Shown: one piece after another, positions 37,899 through 48,458 of the stretch
Layout: each line of letters begins with the position of its first letter
Numbering within the stretch: the stretch's first letter is position 1
Source of the DNA: Pachyseris speciosa
Taxonomy: Eukaryota; Cnidaria; Anthozoa; Scleractinia; Pachyseridae
Direction of reading: 5' to 3'
Length of the DNA stretch: 64,000 nt
NCBI GenBank assembly: GCA_016490735.1
Contig: JAEMWC010000658.1
Span: forward strand, 166,001-230,000
Notes under the pieces: model-generated
Told to the model about the DNA's origin: nothing
Seen by the model: only the letters and a program-made list of their open reading frames with translations
The model's database searches: none
Made by a program: the position numbers and the translations under genes

Positions 37899-38462
37899 AT
37901 TCTCCTGAAGTTTCCGTTTTCCCCGGCCTCTTTGGCCGAGTGACCTTGGGTACCAATTGATCATGCGCAATATAGTTCCTTCCCGTCATGCTTTTCGTAT
38001 TTTTGGCGCTTTTTCCGTTGGATTTCAACGTTAAAGGTACGTGTCATAAGTTTTCCAGTCTCTTTCGAAAGATTGCTTTTCCTTCTCCTTACTTCACGAT
38101 CTCTTTGTAGCTGCATAACGTTTTCTTACAACGGTTAAACGATCGATGGGAAAGTTTTTTTTTATGCTATTAATCAAGCTTCATCGAGTCAGGTTTGGTA
38201 AACCATATTTGGTGGCAGAGAATGAAACGGTAGCTGATCATGGACGACGGTCATCTCGCTGTAGCTGTACACTGTATATCGTACATCGAGATTCCCAAGC
38301 TAAGTTTATAATTAGACTATAAAATGAAAAGCCGTTAGGCTTTTAAATATTTGAACAGACTGTAGAATACCTGGCCGCGTCTTTGCATCTCATCGAATTT
38401 GTTTCTATAATTTTTATCCCCTGATGTCTCTCGTTCTACGTGCATAAGCCGTTCAGACATAA

Positions 38463-39227
38463 TGTATCAGTCAATTCCAAAAACGCCCATCCCCCCCCCC
38501 CCGGGCATACCCCGGGTATTTGACCAGAGGGTAGTCCCGAACAGCAGGGAATTTGACACTGGTGGGCGGTCGCCATCGAAAGGATTTCACGCGTACTCGC
38601 GTGAAAATTCATTCATTCACCACGGGAGCAGCTTCGCTCCCTTCACCCTCCGCTCTGCTTATCTGTTATAATAATTCAATATGCTTTTTTTCAAAGTGTG
38701 GAGTGAGGACAAAACAGTTGGAAAAGGAAGCGAGTTTTTTTTGGGAATAGTTAACAATCAAAATATTTATTATGAGCGGGGAGCGAGACAAAATGCTTCA
38801 TGCAACGAGTGATCTGCTTCAGATTTATAAAGCTTACACTTGATTTGAGTTCTCTTCTGTAGGTTTTCTGAATTATTTACTTTTTTTCTGTATTAGAAAG
38901 ATAACCTTTACCTGTAATTAAATGGAGCTGTTAAACTTAAAGAGACTTTGCATATCCGAGTTCACGTATTGAGTCGATCCTTTTTGGCAACAAACTGTAT
39001 AGAAATTTTCTTCTTTTGAATAGGCGTTCCATTATACACGTGGGAAATGGTTTGGGATAAGATATGCCTCCAACAGCGGAGGATTTGTCCCATTTTGAGG
39101 TCCTAACGGTGGGGCATTTGACCGTCTAAAATGGAAACACAGCGGGGCATTTGACCAAAATTTTTCAAAAAAGTCAAATGCCCGGGTGTTTGCGCGGGGA
39201 GGGGCGCTTTTGGAATTGACTGATACA
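38463..39227. mobile_element. 765-bp MITE with TGTATCAGTCAATTCC ends
   Basis: TGTATCAGTCAATTCCAAAA mirrors TTTTGGAATTGACTGATACA. Inner arms pair GGGCAT/ATGCCC-type text, with a C homopolymer at about 38492-38504. No coding. Confidence 0.75.
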
Positions 39228-39865
39228 TAAACCTTATATTAACAAGTAGTAGGGTATTCTAAAGTCGCATCTTTTATCATCTAAGCCAAAGATAACGAAC
39301 ATCCATTGCCTATTGAAGAATGAACATGTCCTAAACACTCTTTCTCTATAATTCTATTGTTCAGTTCTACTCCACGAAAAAAAAATACTCCAATTTGGGG
39401 AAGAAATGCAACAACAAAAAGACCACCATATTTTTCATCTTCTTTATTTTGTCAAGATGCTCATATTCAGAAATAAAGGCGTCACACAAAGCTCTCAGTG
39501 ATTGGTTACGAAACCCCAACAAAAACATGATGTAGTGTACACTGGTACTAGGACAAAGCCTATTAGTCCAGATGCTTTGCAATGAACGATTTGTGGATCA
39601 AATTGCTTCTAAAGTAAGTTTGGAGGACTGATCAGATTGGGCTTGGCACTTCTAAGAGTTTATTCAGGGTACGAAATTAAGCTTTTTTTTTTTTTTCATG
39701 AGCCGTTTTCTGCCTACATGTAGATACATGTATTTCAAAGTGGTTGCCAACTCATAAAGGTTAGCTGCCATTTTTTAATTTCCAGTAACTGAAAATGTTG
39801 AAACTTATTAGTTTTAATTGAGGAAGAAATCAAATGAGAAACCAAAAAGTGGGAGGGGGAGCAGG

Positions 39866-39945
39866 GTTGGCACAGTGGTGAAAGCGCTCGCCTTCCACCA
39901 ATGTGGCCCTGGTTGGATTCCCGTACTTGGCGTCATATGGGAGCA
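39866..39945 (+). mobile_element. tRNA-derived SINE fragment
   Basis: TTGGCACAGTGGTGAAAGCG resembles a pol III A box, and GGTTGGATTCCC a B box (GGTTCGATTCC with one change). A GTCATATGGG phrase follows, which I associate with a common cnidarian SINE. It lacks the usual longer tail. Confidence 0.55.
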
Positions 39946-40138
39946 AGGGAGGGGGTGGATTTGTTTGCAATGAATTACTGCACTGCCTTTCTATCTTACA
40001 AAAATTACTGGATGAATATCTAACCAGAGGAAAATGTACATGCAGAATCCTTGTAAGATTTTTACCATTATAACTGATGATAAACACACCAGTATGAGTG
40101 ACTGTATTCAGAATATTATTGCTGAATTCATATATCTG

Positions 40139-40770
40139 AGTAACCACATTCACAATGATTGAATAAGGATTCTGGCTTTAAATTGTTCTAAATTTTCAGT
40201 AAGATGTACCTCAGATGTATAGAGTTCATTTCATAATGTGAGATCTTAACGCTTAGTACAGTTTGCGAGTGATGGCTTTTTGTCAGATCTTAAAGCTGCT
40301 GTACCGGTGTGAGTGGCCACATTCACAACGATTGAATAACGATTCTGGCTTTAAATTGTTCTAAATTTTCAATAAGATGTACCTCAGATGTATAGAGTTC
40401 ATTTCATAATGTGAGATCTTAACGCTTAGTACAGTTTGCGAGTGATGGCTTTTTGTCAGATCTTAAAGCTTCTGTACCGGTGTGAGTGGTCACATTCACA
40501 ATGATTGAATAACGATTCTGGCTTTAAATTGTTCTAAATTTTCAAAAAGATGTATTTCAATTTTATAGAGTTCATTTCATAATGTGAGATCTTAACATTT
40601 GGTACAGTTTGCGAGTGTACTGGTGTGAGACTGGCCACATTCACAATCGTTGAACATGTTACAAGATTCTTGCTTTAAATTGTTGGAAATTCTGAAAAGA
40701 TGTACATCAGTTTTACTGACTTCATTTCATAATCTGAGATCTTAACGCTTGTTTCAGTTTGTAAGTAAAA
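40139..40770. repeat. 173-bp satellite, about 3.7 copies
   Basis: CCACATTCACAA-type anchors recur at about 40144, 40317, 40490 and 40635. The first two copies are nearly identical, the third lacks about 28 bases, and the fourth is diverged. Confidence 0.85.
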
Positions 40771-42419
40771 GCTTTTAGACATACACCATAGAGTTGCACT
40801 GTGCATCCTTTCCGCACATAAATACTTGTATCATTAGTGCATGCACTGAGAACATGGCAGTTTTTATATGACAATAAAGTTGCAGGGGAAATTAAAAGCT
40901 ATTTTCTTCTAAACGAACACAGTGAGCTCCTTCTTTTAATGTATAAAGTATTTAATTTACATGGCATTTGGCTTGTGATGATTTATTGCTTTTTAAAGAA
41001 AGGTAAAAAATTCTGCTTTGAGATATTTTTATATGAATGCTGTAAAGAACTTGTCATTAGGCAGTGCTGGGTACTGAAGTGTGTGTGCACTCAGTGAATT
41101 TTTTATTAAATCTAATTCCCATTTGACTGAAATAGTGTATAATGTACCGCTCTAAGCTCAAAGTACACAGTGTACATGTATTTTGTTGAGCTGCATTTGG
41201 TGGCCCACTTATCTCTAAGAAATGTACAGTGGGCATCTTCCTGTCGGGGATATTACAGTATCTACATTAATTGTTAATGAGTAATAATTAGTTTACGTTA
41301 CTATTGTTATTGTTTTAGAATTGAAAACTTACGTGTGCTTTCATGTTTATTTCTTCAACAGAAAGAACCTTATTCTTGTATAAAGGAGGAACCATTTCCA
41401 TTCATTGTCTTTGGCACCCTGGATTTCCTGGAAAACTTCACATGGCCACTGAGAAACAAATTATCATTTTGCACTTTTGAAGCATCCAATTAGTTGACGC
41501 AGCTCTTGCTCTACACTGTATTGGAAATATATTATGTGTTTATATTTCTTAAATTATGCCCAAGGTCTTGGGATATTTGTTGTTGTACAGTATGTGTTGT
41601 GGTTCAGTTTCATGTTTGGTTCAATTTTTCTTTGTTCTACAGTCATTATCATACATTACCATATACAAAAGCAAAGGAAAACAAAATTAAAATTGCACCG
41701 AAACATATACTATTATAGATGTATGTAGATCTTCAAGCATGCATTTTGCAGATTCATGATGGCAAGAAGCTGTCATCATCAATTCTACATTTTGTCAACT
41801 TGCTACTAAGAGTGTTCCATAGAAGACCACTTGCAATAACACTGTAATGTGCTGTACTACATGCTTGCCATTAATTTCTCAAAACATGCAAAAGTTGCCA
41901 AAAAGAGGCCAATTCTCAGTGTTTCAGGCTGGGACCTCTACACTGTAGGTCGAGACTTTTAGAAGATCTGTCAATTCCTTCAATTCAAGATTCAATTCGT
42001 ACAGTGATTAGCTTTTTCATTGCACGTATTTGTTAAAAAAAATTTCACAAAGACACTTTCTTATTACTGTAACATTGTGATTTAGTAGCTATTGACAGAT
42101 CCTGATAGTTTTTATTTCATTTTTAATTTTTACCCAACTGTGAAGCACCATTGTCCATTATTTTATTCTACTCAGTACCCTGAGTAACATTTTAAGTCAC
42201 TGTCTGAGTAACTATTTATTTTGCTCAAAATGCAGGTTACATTGTAAGCGTTACTGAATTGTGAGTTAATAATAAAGAATCATTACGGTTGCATTTCTCT
42301 TGAGTAGATTGATTTTGAAATTTCAGATAATTGTACTCAACAGCTGAGCACTTTTTTAACGTTTACACTCACTATGCGTGAATGCAACGAATTACTCACT
42401 ATTTTTAGTTCATTTTATT
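40771..42419. other. No recognised gene
   Basis: Short frames at 40837-41097 and 41494-41728 have no family signal; this is interior of the large transposon. Confidence 0.3.
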
Positions 42420-42840
42420 TATTTATTATTTCATCGCATTTGCTATCCTGAACAATATACATGTAATAATACATGTATTTTGAAAACTTATTACATGTAT
42501 TTGATCTCATTTACTATCCTGAGCAAAACTGTGCAATAATTATGTGATCACATTTACTATTCCGAGAAAAAAATGTGCAAAAATGATGTTTTCATCACTT
42601 TTGCTATCCTGAGCAAAACAGCGCAAAAATGGTTATTTGATCACATTTACTATCCAGAGCAAAAATGATTATTTGATCACATTTACTATCCCGAGCAACA
42701 ACGTGCAAAACTGATTGTTTGGTCACATTTACTATCCTGAGCAGAAATGTGCAAAAATGACTATTTGATCGCATTTGCTATCCTGCGCAAACTAGTTCAA
42801 AAACAATACTTTGAACACATTTACCACTTTGACAAAGAAC
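42420..42840. repeat. Degenerate minisatellite, ~45-60-bp unit
   Basis: Eight or more units carry the core CACATTTACTATCCTGAGCA followed by a GTGCAAAAATGA-like phrase. They may be binding-site arrays of the surrounding transposon. Confidence 0.75.
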
Positions 42841-42903
42841 TTTCAAAATGTCAGTTATGGCATAATTTTTACTACCATTTAAATGTCTAGAAAAAAATTA
42901 AGT

Positions 42904-43352
42904 TACCGTATTTATTCGATTAACCGCTCTGGGCGCTTAGTAAATTTTTGGACCTTGATAGTGGGCGCTTATTCGAGGTGAGCGCTTATTCGAGGCTGGG
43001 CGCTTATTAAATTTTCACCATTTTCACTCAGTGTAGTATGTTTATTTTGCAACAAAACAATAAATGGTAAACGCGACGATGTAACAAAGCAAAGTTTCTG
43101 TAAAATACTCGAAGAAAACTCCGTCTTCGGGGAACTCTCTTATTGGTACTTATTCAATTTCAATCCTCGTAGACAATGAATCAAGAGATTGTAAGCCAGT
43201 GAGTAAATAATAATCAGTATTACTTTCGTGCACTTCACTTTTTCGGGTCTGACGGGGAAGGAGGGAGGGATAGGGTGGGCGCTTAAACGAGGCTGGTCGC
43301 TTACTAAATTTTTCTCCCTTTAGGATGGGCGCTTATTCAAATAAATACGGTA
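42904..43352. mobile_element. TA-flanked MITE with GGGCGCTTATT repeats
   Basis: TACCGTATTTATTCGATTAA mirrors the right end TTATTCAAATAAATACGGTA, consistent with a TA duplication and mariner/Tc-like mobility. GGGCGCTTATTCGAGG phrases recur near both ends. Confidence 0.75.
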
Positions 43353-43617
43353 TCTCTGCTTTCTCGTATGGGGGCAAATTTGAAGCAAAAACGGCATTTA
43401 TCAGCATTGCCATGGTTGCAAAAATGTGGCAAATTTGATCAGCTGTCCTGCGGCAAATTTGAGCAAACATGAACAAATGTGGCATTTGCGATATATGTTC
43501 TTTAAATTTGCAATATAGGTAAATCCGTTTTTTCGTCCAGTGTTATTGGCTTCTGTGGCAGCTTAGAAATAAAAGAACACCAGTTGGCGATGATCCCTTG
43601 ATATCAGATTTGCACAT

Positions 43618-44646
43618 TTAACCCTTTCACTACCAATTTAGTGCAATTGTTTTAGTAAATTTTTAGTGATAATTAGTCTGGAGGACTAATCTTCTCAATT
43701 TAAGGGGTTGCGATGGAAATAACAGCGGCCTTGTGTCACTGTGGGCTCACTGTAAAGGTGTGACGTCACGCACGTTAGCGGCTGTTGTTCGTTTACCGAG
43801 TCAACAAACTTGATTGTGGTAAATTTGCCGCTTTATAAGTGTTTTTCGAGCCATTTTCCTTCACAAAGGCCCCCAAGCTGGCATCATTAAGCTGGAATGT
43901 GGGTAAAGGCAAGCCTTTTAAAGAAGCCAGAGGTGAGAGACGGTTTCTTGCTGAACGAGACGCCAAATATGCTTCGTAGCCACTATGGCGGTGGATAGAC
44001 GAAGCTGTCTCTCTGCTAACTTTGTGGAAGGATTCCAGGACCTACCAAGGCAACTTGGACTAGTTTTGACTGGTAAATAGTTCAATCGACGTCATATTTT
44101 CCTGGTAGTACTGGGTGGCCCGACACTTACAAAAAAAAATTGGACATAGGAAATGGAAGGCTTCTATGTTGGTGGAATAGTTGCCTTTCCCAGAATCCTT
44201 TTGGGGCGTGAACAAGACAACTTGAAATACGCGAGATTGGCTCCAACAAAATGGCTAAAGCGTGGCCCGCGGAGAAATTGAGAGGAAAATTTCCATCCAG
44301 ATGCCAAGGTCTGGCCTTAAGGTTTGCTGTAAATGTAGAATTTTGATTTTTGGGCAATGTTTTTTTATTAAAAGTTGACCACGAAAATGTGTAGTTTTAA
44401 GTGTTGTTCTTTGGTCAAAAGATTAGCATTTTGGGCTTTAATTTGTTGCCGAACAAACTGTGCTATGCAGCGGTATTCGGGTATTGTTGTCGTTCTTTTT
44501 TTGGATTTGATAATTGCGAAAAGGACCATTTAGTGCTATTTACACATCATTATGTCTTTGTGACAAAATTTAAACAAGAAATAAATCATAAAAGCAAAAG
44601 CGGTATATTCTACGCATATATGCGTATTTGGTAGTCAAAGGGTTAA
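43618..44646. mobile_element. piggyBac-like element, TTAA/CCCTTT ends
   Basis: TTAA followed by CCCTTTCACTACCAA at the left mirrors TTGGTAGTCAAAGGG followed by TTAA at the right. The TTAA target and CCCTTT tips are the piggyBac hallmark. At 1.03 kb it has no transposase; internal short frames look non-coding. Confidence 0.75.
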
Positions 44647-46120
44647 CAGATCGCTTGCGTTAAAGAACGTAGACAGAAGAGTAAACAACCCACGAATGAA
44701 CGCTGTAAAAGCGGAGAGAGCCGGATATTGTTATACACAAACATTAAAAACCAAAGATAGCTCATGTACAATCGTCTGCAGAATTATTTTGTTATCTTAA
44801 GAAAACAAGGAGTTCGTCACCAACTCAAAGATCAATTATTTTAAAGTTATCGTTTGGGAATGATATGTATACATAACAGTGTTAATATAGGGAATCCGAT
44901 GTCAAATAACTTGAAAAAATTAAGTTAATACCCAAAGTGATTTGAATGTCAGACTCTGAGGTTCGTACTCGCACTAACATTGACCAGTTGGAATTTTTAT
45001 AATAATTTCTCTTACATTTGTCTGTAATTTTTGCCGCGTCAGGTTCTTACATTGAAGTAAAAAGGCCAAGAATCTTGTAAGGAAAATGTCAGTCAGAAGG
45101 ACACATAATCAGTGATAATGATCGATAAACGTTTTTGCCTGATTGAAGCAAGTCTTACAACCTTCTATCGACAGGTTTTCATTTTAAATTTTGTGTGGAG
45201 TGATTTAACAGTTATGCTGAGAGCGCATGGGGTGTGATACGTCCGGCCTCCATCCGCTAAGTTTACACAAAGGCCGGTTATTTGACAAGGCGTTTTTTTT
45301 TTATATCGAGGCATGTTCTCCTTCAGCGAAAAGTTCACTTATAAGCGCGAGCTTTGTTGTAGACACAATTACGAGCTGATTCATCGGAAGTGAGAAAAAC
45401 AGACAATTTTGTTGGAATAAATTTGGCCACGGTTGTGGCAAGTTTAATTGACAAATCAGCAAACTCATAAAACAGCAACTGAAGTTAAATTGCATAATCT
45501 GATCATAAGTGGGGCGAAAAATTCCACCCATCTAGACAGCAATAGTTTAGTGATGAACCTTTGGTGGGTGGTGAAAATGGGGAGGCGATGGGAAAAAGAT
45601 TATTGGGGATCTGCTCGATCAGATGGCGAGGAGAAGAAGGAAGAATACCTTTGCAAAACTACATTTTATAGCCACGCTTATTGTCATCTCAAATCTCATT
45701 GGCTAGACTTAAGCCACTATCCGTACCTGGTACACCCAACCACCACCGGATTATCACGTACGTGCCATCCCTCGACATAAAAAAAATACATCATGTCGGG
45801 CCATGATGTTTTTTTTCCTAATTTCATTTACTTGACACTCGTCGTTGTATTCAGCCAAGTGGCTGCTACAACAAAGCCTCTTCAAGTGGCATACGCCTTT
45901 AGACTACGTTTGGGTTCACAGAGATAGTTCTGATCTCTAGATAGATTGTTCAGAGACATGAAATGTTTTAACAGTTCCTTTAAGTACAAGATTAAAATCT
46001 TTAGTTATGTGGTCGTTCTCATGACCTTCTGACAGCACTCTATTAAAAGCAGCTGCATTCAGGATGCGTTGCAAATTCTCAAGCTTAATTTTTAATTTGG
46101 CAGTTCCCTAGCGGTATAAA
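44647..46120. other. No recognised gene
   Basis: A plus frame at 45448-45780 and a minus frame at 45301-45531 have no recognised family. Otherwise featureless. Confidence 0.3.
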
Positions 46121-46468
46121 ATGATACCCTCTGACACAGACCCGCTACAGGTGCTACAGGTGAAAAAAAGAGTCAGTAATTTTAATGCGTGTCCTCGATT
46201 AAATACAAAACACTCGGCCATCCGGGGTCATAGGAATGGCAGTTACTTCCATTTAGTTGAAATTGGTTCCTTTAGCAACTACTTGAATCTTGTTATTACA
46301 ATCCGTGATGAAGTCCATGTGATAGGAGGAAACTTATCGGACAATAAAAAACAGTTTGAGAATGAATATATGAAAATCATATATTTGAACTGCGGATTAA
46401 TGATTGAATATGTGAATGATCATCGCAGTTATGAACACTACTTAAACAGTAGTGAAAATAAAGCTTGA
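46121..46468 (+). CDS. Unrecognised 115-residue open frame
   Basis: An ATG-started frame with mixed composition (HSAIRGHRNGSYFHLVEIGS, later IIYLNCGLMIEYVND) looks more protein-like than its neighbours, but I do not recognise it. A TATAAAAT string lies just upstream and a CTACAG acceptor-like site lies inside at about 46154-46159, so it could be an exon. Its last ~8 codons run into the SINE fragment at 46446-46530, so the C-terminus at least is not original. It could be decayed host or transposon sequence. Confidence 0.25.
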   Translation: MIPSDTDPLQVLQVKKRVSNFNACPRLNTKHSAIRGHRNGSYFHLVEIGSFSNYLNLVITIRDEVHVIGGNLSDNKKQFENEYMKIIYLNCGLMIEYVNDHRSYEHYLNSSENKA

Positions 46469-46530
46469 AAAAATTCAGGCTTGCAAGGGATTCGAACCCA
46501 CAACAGTAGTATAGTGTTTGGGGGTACCAG
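46446..46530 (-). mobile_element. tRNA-derived SINE fragment
   Basis: On the minus strand GTTGTGGGTTCGAATCCC carries a perfect pol III B box, followed by CAAGCCTGAATTTTTTCAAG, a tail I associate with a widespread cnidarian SINE. No A box is seen, so it is a partial copy and not a tRNA gene. Confidence 0.5.
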
Positions 46531-46587
46531 CGCAAAAATTAATCAAATGGAATCACATACTGATTTAGGGGGGTGTTTTAGCAAAAT

Positions 46588-46983
46588 GATCTCTAACTGG
46601 CACTGCTGTGCCGTGACGTCATCAAATGGTACCAACACATTTTCCAATTCATGAAATCTATATTTTTTTAATTTGATGGCAATCTATATTAAAATTCTAG
46701 GAAAACCACTAAGCGTGACATTCTCGGAAAAAGAGGAAATGAGTCATCGCCTATAGCTATTATTACTCACGAGACGGTCGCATGATCTCTAACTGGCACT
46801 GCTGTGCCGTGACGTCATCGGATGGTTTCCAATTTTGTAATCTATAGTTTATTGGAAGACAGGAAATGAATCATCACCTATAGCTATTATTATAACTCAC
46901 GAGACGGTCGCCTCTGACCGGCACTGCTGTGCCGTGACGTCATCAGATGGTTTATAATTATATTCTAATATAATAGTATAGAA
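46588..46983 (+). promoter_or_regulatory. Repeated leader with three CRE-type TGACGTCA boxes
   Basis: GGCACTGCTGTGCC, itself a palindrome, followed directly by GTGACGTCATC occurs at 46599, 46795 and 46920. The perfect palindrome TGACGTCA (46614, 46810, 46935) is the CREB/ATF site. The last two copies sit in a larger unit of about 100 bases that begins TCATC(A/G)CCTATAGCTATT and includes CACGAGACGGTCGC. An AT-rich TATA-like stretch follows and the gene starts at 46984. This may be promoter, enhancer or terminal repeat of the viral element. Confidence 0.6.
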
Positions 46984-47547
46984 ATGAGTTGTAATTCAGA
47001 AATTCATGATGAATTGAAGAATATGGAAGAATATACTTGTCCTTTTTGTGATGAGCAGTTGGCAGAAGCTGACAGAAGTGTGGTAGTATCATGCTGTAGT
47101 AATAAGGAAATGTTTAACGATAATGGTGTGAGCCTCTGTACAAATTGTGGTTCAGTACATGGTTATGATTATGTTAAAGAGTATGTTGACTTTTATGAAA
47201 ATATGTATAAGATACGACGGAAATCGGTATATCATCGTAAGTACCATATCGAAAATATGATAAGTGGTATATGCTGTGATAATGGTTTTCAAATTTCTGT
47301 AAAAGATAGTGGTAAAATATTAAAAATATTTGAAGAGATAGACAAAGTTCTTCCTTTAGTGAATAAAAATCGTAAAAGGATGATTAGTACAAAATTTGTT
47401 CTTAAGCAAATATTTATAATGCTTGGTCTTCCATTCGAGAATATAACAATCACTAATTCGAAAAAGACTCTTAAATTTTATGATCATTATTGGGTTGAAA
47501 TTTTATCGTTAAGATTTGATTTGATTATTGGTATTATTAGACAGTGA
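46984..47547 (+). CDS. VLTF3-like zinc-ribbon transcription factor
   Basis: This intact 187-residue frame has two CxxC knuckles (Cys19/Cys22 in TCPFC, Cys52/Cys55 in CTNCGSVHGYDY) that form a zinc ribbon. A basic helix SVYHRKYHIEN follows, then KNRKRMISTKFVLKQIFIML and a Trp-containing end. This order resembles poxvirus-type late transcription factor VLTF3 proteins of large DNA viruses, which act with a viral RNA polymerase at late promoters. Here, with no viral polymerase in view, it might recruit the host enzyme. It is the outermost gene and is preceded by the CRE-type repeats. A diverged homologue sits at 1-313. Family assignment is by motif order only. Confidence 0.65.
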   Translation: MSCNSEIHDELKNMEEYTCPFCDEQLAEADRSVVVSCCSNKEMFNDNGVSLCTNCGSVHGYDYVKEYVDFYENMYKIRRKSVYHRKYHIENMISGICCDNGFQISVKDSGKILKIFEEIDKVLPLVNKNRKRMISTKFVLKQIFIMLGLPFENITITNSKKTLKFYDHYWVEILSLRFDLIIGIIRQ

Positions 47548-48026
47548 ATTTTTCATCATATTTTAGTAAGTACTTATCAATAACAGGACTGTTGTCAGTC
47601 ACATAATCATCAATGTTCTTCATTGTGTTATGGATGCTGGAATCATTGAAATTACCGCTTCTCGTTGTGTCTTTTATGGTATTAAGTAGATGTTGATAGC
47701 TTTGATAAGCATATGTACAATTTTGGATTTTGAGATCGAGGTTTTTATGCTTCATCCACCCTTGTATCAAAAGTGCTGCTGTACTGATGGCTACCAAACT
47801 AACACGACCAGTTGCTATGCTTGTGGCGAGACCCCCAGTTGCAAAGATGATAGACAATGAGTTCCCAAGTAATTTTCTATTTTTTGAACTGTTTGACCGC
47901 CTGTTTGTGGGCCCAACACTTTCTGTGATAAGTGTGGTAATAGGATTTTAATTCATTAATCTGGTCTTCTGTCAATTCACCTGAAATATGGTTCCAGTTG
48001 AATATGCTTTTTCGATTATCAGTCAT
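47537..48026 (-). pseudogene. Two-helix membrane protein, SLATT-like, one frame break
   Basis: The ATG at 48024-48026 starts a helical, basic segment (SYYHTYHRKCWAHKQAVK) that stops at a T6/A6 homopolymer (47880-47885). The next frame continues to 47537. It has two hydrophobic stretches (SIIFATGGLATSIA and VSLVAISTAALLIQGWM) and a C-terminal helix with AYQSYQHLLNTIKD. Helix, two membrane passes and an amphipathic helix with a spaced Tyr is the layout of SLATT-type proteins, known as putative pore-forming effectors in bacterial conflict systems. That link is my inference. A membrane role in entry or exit is equally possible. The gene overlaps the end of the VLTF3-like gene by a few bases, tail to tail. 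Confidence 0.45.
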
Positions 48027-48035
48027 ATATATCAT

Positions 48036-48458
48036 TTATATTATAATTCTTTTGCAAATACAATAAATTAATCCAGTGAATTGACCGCATAATGGAGATC
48101 TTTTCATCCATTTTGTTGTAAGGTTCTTTGGTATAGTATATGTGTACCCTCTGTCTAACGAATAACGGTTATAAAATCTTCCATACGCATCGTGGAGAAT
48201 ACTATGTGAGTGTAATACATCAATCCAACCAAGTGTTCTTTCAAAAAATTGTGTAAGGCAGCCATTTCCCGGACCAATAAATCCTATATCATTATGAATG
48301 TATAAAATGTTGTTAATTGGAAGTATTCTTTTGAAATGCTTGAAATACAAAAATTGGTATACTAGGCATGATTTCAATATTGTGTCATCAATATGAATAT
48401 GCTGTTGTTTGGTTTCATCAAAAAAATATTTCACGTATTTAATTATGTCTTCTATCAT
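48036..48458 (-). CDS. Protein with GPGN and His-Asp motif, phospholipase-like candidate
   Basis: This is a 140-residue intact frame with ATG in a TATATG context. The middle has GFIGPGNGC, about 23 residues later HSHSILHDAYGRFYN, then RGYTYTIP and SPLCGQFTGL. A glycine-rich loop followed by a His-Asp dyad and an aromatic residue is the arrangement of phospholipase A2-like domains (calcium loop plus catalytic HD). I cannot confirm the fold, and the N-terminal 60 residues are unlike it. It lies beside the membrane protein and fibres, compatible with an entry role. Alternative: an unrelated hydrolase or structural protein. Confidence 0.4.
   Translation of the reverse strand: MIEDIIKYVKYFFDETKQQHIHIDDTILKSCLVYQFLYFKHFKRILPINNILYIHNDIGFIGPGNGCLTQFFERTLGWIDVLHSHSILHDAYGRFYNRYSLDRGYTYTIPKNLTTKWMKRSPLCGQFTGLIYCICKRIII

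Larger units (their letters stand above)
36935..43542. mobile_element. 6.6-kb TIR transposon carrying nested insertions
   Basis: CACTGGACGAAAAAATGAAT at 36935 mirrors the end TCCGTTTTTTCGTCCAGTG at 43542; the inverted ends extend to about 24 bases. Both flanks have subterminal zones rich in GCAAATTTG/CAAATGTG motifs (36960-37360 and 43375-43510). The flanks (gTTAATTG left, TTATTGGC right) give only an imperfect duplication. No transposase frame is visible. Younger elements lie inside it at 37784-37898, 38463-39227, 39866-39945 and 42904-43352. Confidence 0.65.

Noticed and set aside
39866..39945. tRNA gene
   Set aside because: A- and B-box-like text is present, but the anticodon arm and acceptor stem do not pair; it fits a tRNA-derived SINE.
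46446..46530. tRNA gene on the minus strand
   Set aside because: Only a B box is present; there is no A box, no cloverleaf and the T stem pairs poorly. A SINE fragment explains it better.
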